Shown one piece after another: positions 6,444-7,084 of a stretch of DNA of 7,084 nucleotides (its first letter is position 1; every line of letters begins with the position of its first letter). The DNA lies in the NCBI GenBank assembly GCA_029256485.1, contig JAQSXU010000165.1, positions 1-7,084 of the forward strand. The letters are read 5' to 3'. The stretch is from Clostridiaceae bacterium. GTDB lineage: Bacteria > Bacillota_A > Clostridia > Clostridiales > Clostridiaceae. The translations under genes and the position numbers were made by a program. The notes under the pieces were generated by a model. That model had not been told where the DNA came from, did not search any database, and saw only the letters and a list, made by a program, of their open reading frames with translations.

Positions 6444-7084
6444 ATGAATTACTTTGATGTTATAATTGATAGAAAAAAAGTTACAGTACCAGAAGGAACG
6501 ACTATTTTAAAGGCAGCAGAGCTGTTAAATATAAAAATACCAACTCTATGTTATTTTCCAGACCAAAATGTGAAGGCTAATTGTAGAGTTTGCCTTGTTG
6601 AAGTTAAAGATAGAAGAGATTTGGTTACTGCATGTTCAACATCAGTTTGGGAAGGAGCTGAAATAATAACTAATTCACAAAAGGTTTTAGAAGCAAGAAG
6701 GACAATCTTGGAATTAATATTGGCTAATCATCGCCAAGATTGTTTAAATTGTATTAGAAATGGGAAGTGTGAGTTACAAGACTTGTGTAGACAGTTTAAT
6801 ATGTCTGAAAATATGCTTCCTAATATAGTAAAGAAAGTTCCTTTAGACAATTCAAATCCATCAATAGTTAGAGATAAATCAAAATGTGTTAAATGCAATC
6901 GATGCGTAGAAATGTGTGAAACTGTTCAAGGCATTGGAGCACTTTGTTATTCTCACAGATCTGATGAAATTACTATAGGAACAGAATATGGTAAGAAGCT
7001 AGAAAATTCAAATTGTATATTTTGTGGCCAATGCACAACAGTTTGTCCAGTAGGTTCGTTATATGAAAAAGACAATACAGAAGA
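6444..7084 (+). CDS. hndD: [FeFe]-hydrogenase large subunit, N-terminal 213 residues (HndD/HydA type), cut by window end
   Basis: The start of the hydrogen-forming or hydrogen-oxidising subunit; the frame runs open off the window. Domains in order: a [2Fe-2S] ferredoxin domain (about 1-78) with C36, C47, C50 and C64; a His-ligated [4Fe-4S] domain with H96-x3-C100-x2-C103-x5-C109; and two [4Fe-4S] ferredoxin motifs, C148-x2-C151-x2-C154-x3-C158 and C191-x2-C194-x2-C197-x3-C201. This order matches the N-terminus of clostridial HydA and HndD. The H-cluster domain, with its TSCCP-type motifs, would lie beyond 7084 and is not seen. NuoG-type formate dehydrogenase subunits share this N-terminus, but CPVGSLYEKDNTE at 201-213 resembles the hinge into a hydrogenase domain. 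AAGGAG (6431-6436) lies 7 bases before the ATG, 28 bases after the NuoF-like stop, so the three genes form one operon. The complex is cytoplasmic. Confidence 0.82.
   Translation, partial: MNYFDVIIDRKKVTVPEGTTILKAAELLNIKIPTLCYFPDQNVKANCRVCLVEVKDRRDLVTACSTSVWEGAEIITNSQKVLEARRTILELILANHRQDCLNCIRNGKCELQDLCRQFNMSENMLPNIVKKVPLDNSNPSIVRDKSKCVKCNRCVEMCETVQGIGALCYSHRSDEITIGTEYGKKLENSNCIFCGQCTTVCPVGSLYEKDNTE

Noticed and set aside
6444..7084. Reading the last gene as a NuoG-type formate dehydrogenase subunit
   Set aside because: The N-terminal cluster domains are shared, but the CPVGSLYEKDN hinge and the NuoE-NuoF-large subunit order fit an [FeFe]-hydrogenase better. The missing C-terminal part would settle it.

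Overview
The window is AT-rich, at a rough estimate about 30% GC. It uses mostly AGA for arginine, has strong AGGAGG-type ribosome binding sites and long A/T-rich spacers. It encodes parts of a soluble hydrogenase and of intracellular sugar use. Together these point to an anaerobic Firmicute, most likely a saccharolytic Clostridium; the species cannot be told from the sequence alone.

Left part (1-2962, + strand): the last 84 residues of a GPH-family (MelB-like) sugar:cation symporter end at 257. A weak hairpin follows, then a roughly 450-base leader region with a good sigma-A-type promoter (503-531). A 750-residue glycoside hydrolase family 3 enzyme (710-2962) has no signal peptide. The likely arrangement is import of a glycoside or oligosaccharide by the symporter and cleavage inside the cell by the GH3 enzyme.

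Middle (3034-4019): a ThuA-like protein is encoded on the - strand (3125-3955), convergent with the GH3 gene. The two share a GC-rich bidirectional terminator (3034-3060). By sampled lines this gene looks richer in GC and uses CGT arginine codons more than its neighbours, so it may have been acquired. A near-consensus CcpA/LacI-type operator (4006-4019) sits upstream of it, which suggests sugar-responsive control.

Spacer (3968-4602): an AT-rich divergent intergenic region without a credible gene. It holds an A/T inverted repeat (4207-4228), a candidate promoter (4503-4533) and, just downstream of the -10, a perfect 10-bp-arm palindrome (4538-4559). That position suits a repressor operator.

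Right part (4603-end, + strand): a tight three-gene operon encodes a NuoE-like [2Fe-2S] subunit, a NuoF-like FMN/NAD(P)/[4Fe-4S] subunit and the N-terminal part of an [FeFe]-hydrogenase large subunit. Together they form a soluble NAD(P)-linked hydrogenase (HydABC/HndACD type). The large subunit is cut by the window edge before its H-cluster domain. The NuoF-like subunit is minimal: it lacks both the N-terminal [2Fe-2S] extension and the C-terminal ferredoxin domain typical of electron-bifurcating HydB. Its nucleotide-binding motif reads GEGS where complex I has GEET. These are the most interesting features of the window, because they bear on cofactor choice and on whether the complex bifurcates electrons. 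I found no mobile element, CRISPR array, tRNA, rRNA or clearly new system.
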